Positions 21,713-21,744 of a stretch of DNA of 21,744 nt are shown one piece after another (position 1 is the stretch's first letter; every line of letters begins with the position of its first letter). Under the pieces are notes generated by a model, which worked only from the letters and a program-made list of their open reading frames with translations, was not told where the DNA came from and made no database searches. This stretch comes from JAXDLK01 sp034666665 (GTDB taxonomy: Bacteria; Desulfobacterota; Binatia; JACPRU01), in contig JAXDLK010000093.1 in assembly GCA_034666665.1 (NCBI GenBank), positions 1 through 21,744 of the forward strand, read 5' to 3'. Both the position numbers and the translations under genes were made by a program.

Positions 21713-21744
21713 TGACGGTGGCGACGGTCGTCGCGGCGCTCTCC
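21703..21744 (+). CDS. Possible start of a further exported protein (3' cut by window)
   Basis: From ATG 21703 the frame stays open to the window end for 14 codons reading MRRLTVATVVAALS, which has the basic start and hydrophobic run of a signal peptide. There is no ribosome-binding site, and the ATG sits within the hairpin arm after the cytochrome gene. It could equally be non-coding. Confidence 0.25.
   Translation, partial: MRRLTVATVVAALS

Noticed and set aside
1..21744. CRISPR arrays, tRNA or rRNA genes, intact transposases, prophage genes
   Set aside because: None was visible on either strand. The repeats found are palindromes, not spacer arrays.

Overview
The window comes from a high-GC, double-membraned bacterium. 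Evidence for two membranes is an Mla/MCE lipid-transport operon, a FadL-type porin and a lipoprotein cytochrome c. Codon use gives very long open frames opposite true genes. The mix of MCE transport, split MaoC hydratases, acyl-CoA dehydrogenase, several SDRs and a Gld-type ABC module resembles metagenome-derived 'deltaproteobacterial' lineages such as Binatota or Myxococcota. That placement is an impression from gene content, not a demonstrated assignment. No rRNA, tRNA, CRISPR array or intact transposase was seen.

Layout. (1) Bases 1-6715, plus strand: a tightly coupled operon, mostly with 4-base stop/start overlaps. It encodes a WPF-repeat protein (cut at its 5' end), MlaE, MlaF, a GT-C-like membrane glycosyltransferase, MlaD, and a divergent Nramp-like transporter. 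(2) A large palindromic REP-like element (6718-6796) separates this operon from (3) a minus-strand operon read from 10877 down to 6798: acyl-CoA dehydrogenase, two MaoC-fold hydratase subunits, a BadH-like SDR, a small Hint-like protein and a family 5 uracil-DNA glycosylase. A second hairpin repeat interrupts it at 8744-8800. (4) A secreted Nal1-like serine protease on the minus strand, with a 370-base non-coding stretch upstream. (5) A minus-strand gldA-gldF-gldG-DUF4340 ABC operon, divergent from (6) a plus-strand LPG-synthase/flippase-type membrane protein. (7) A minus-strand lipid-catabolism operon read from 21035 down to 17301: SDR, SDR, crotonase and FadL. (8) A plus-strand lipoprotein cytochrome c, followed by a hairpin and perhaps the start of one more gene at the window edge.

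The genes fit together as uptake and breakdown of a hydrophobic acyl or alicyclic compound. FadL would admit it through the outer membrane, MCE proteins handle lipids across the periplasm, and the dehydrogenase, hydratases, crotonase and SDRs carry out beta-oxidation-like steps. This is inference from gene families. The least explained parts are the WPF-repeat protein fused by translational coupling to the MCE transporter, the splicing-dead Hint-like protein coupled to the DNA glycosylase, and the Nramp-like transporter without the usual metal-binding residues.
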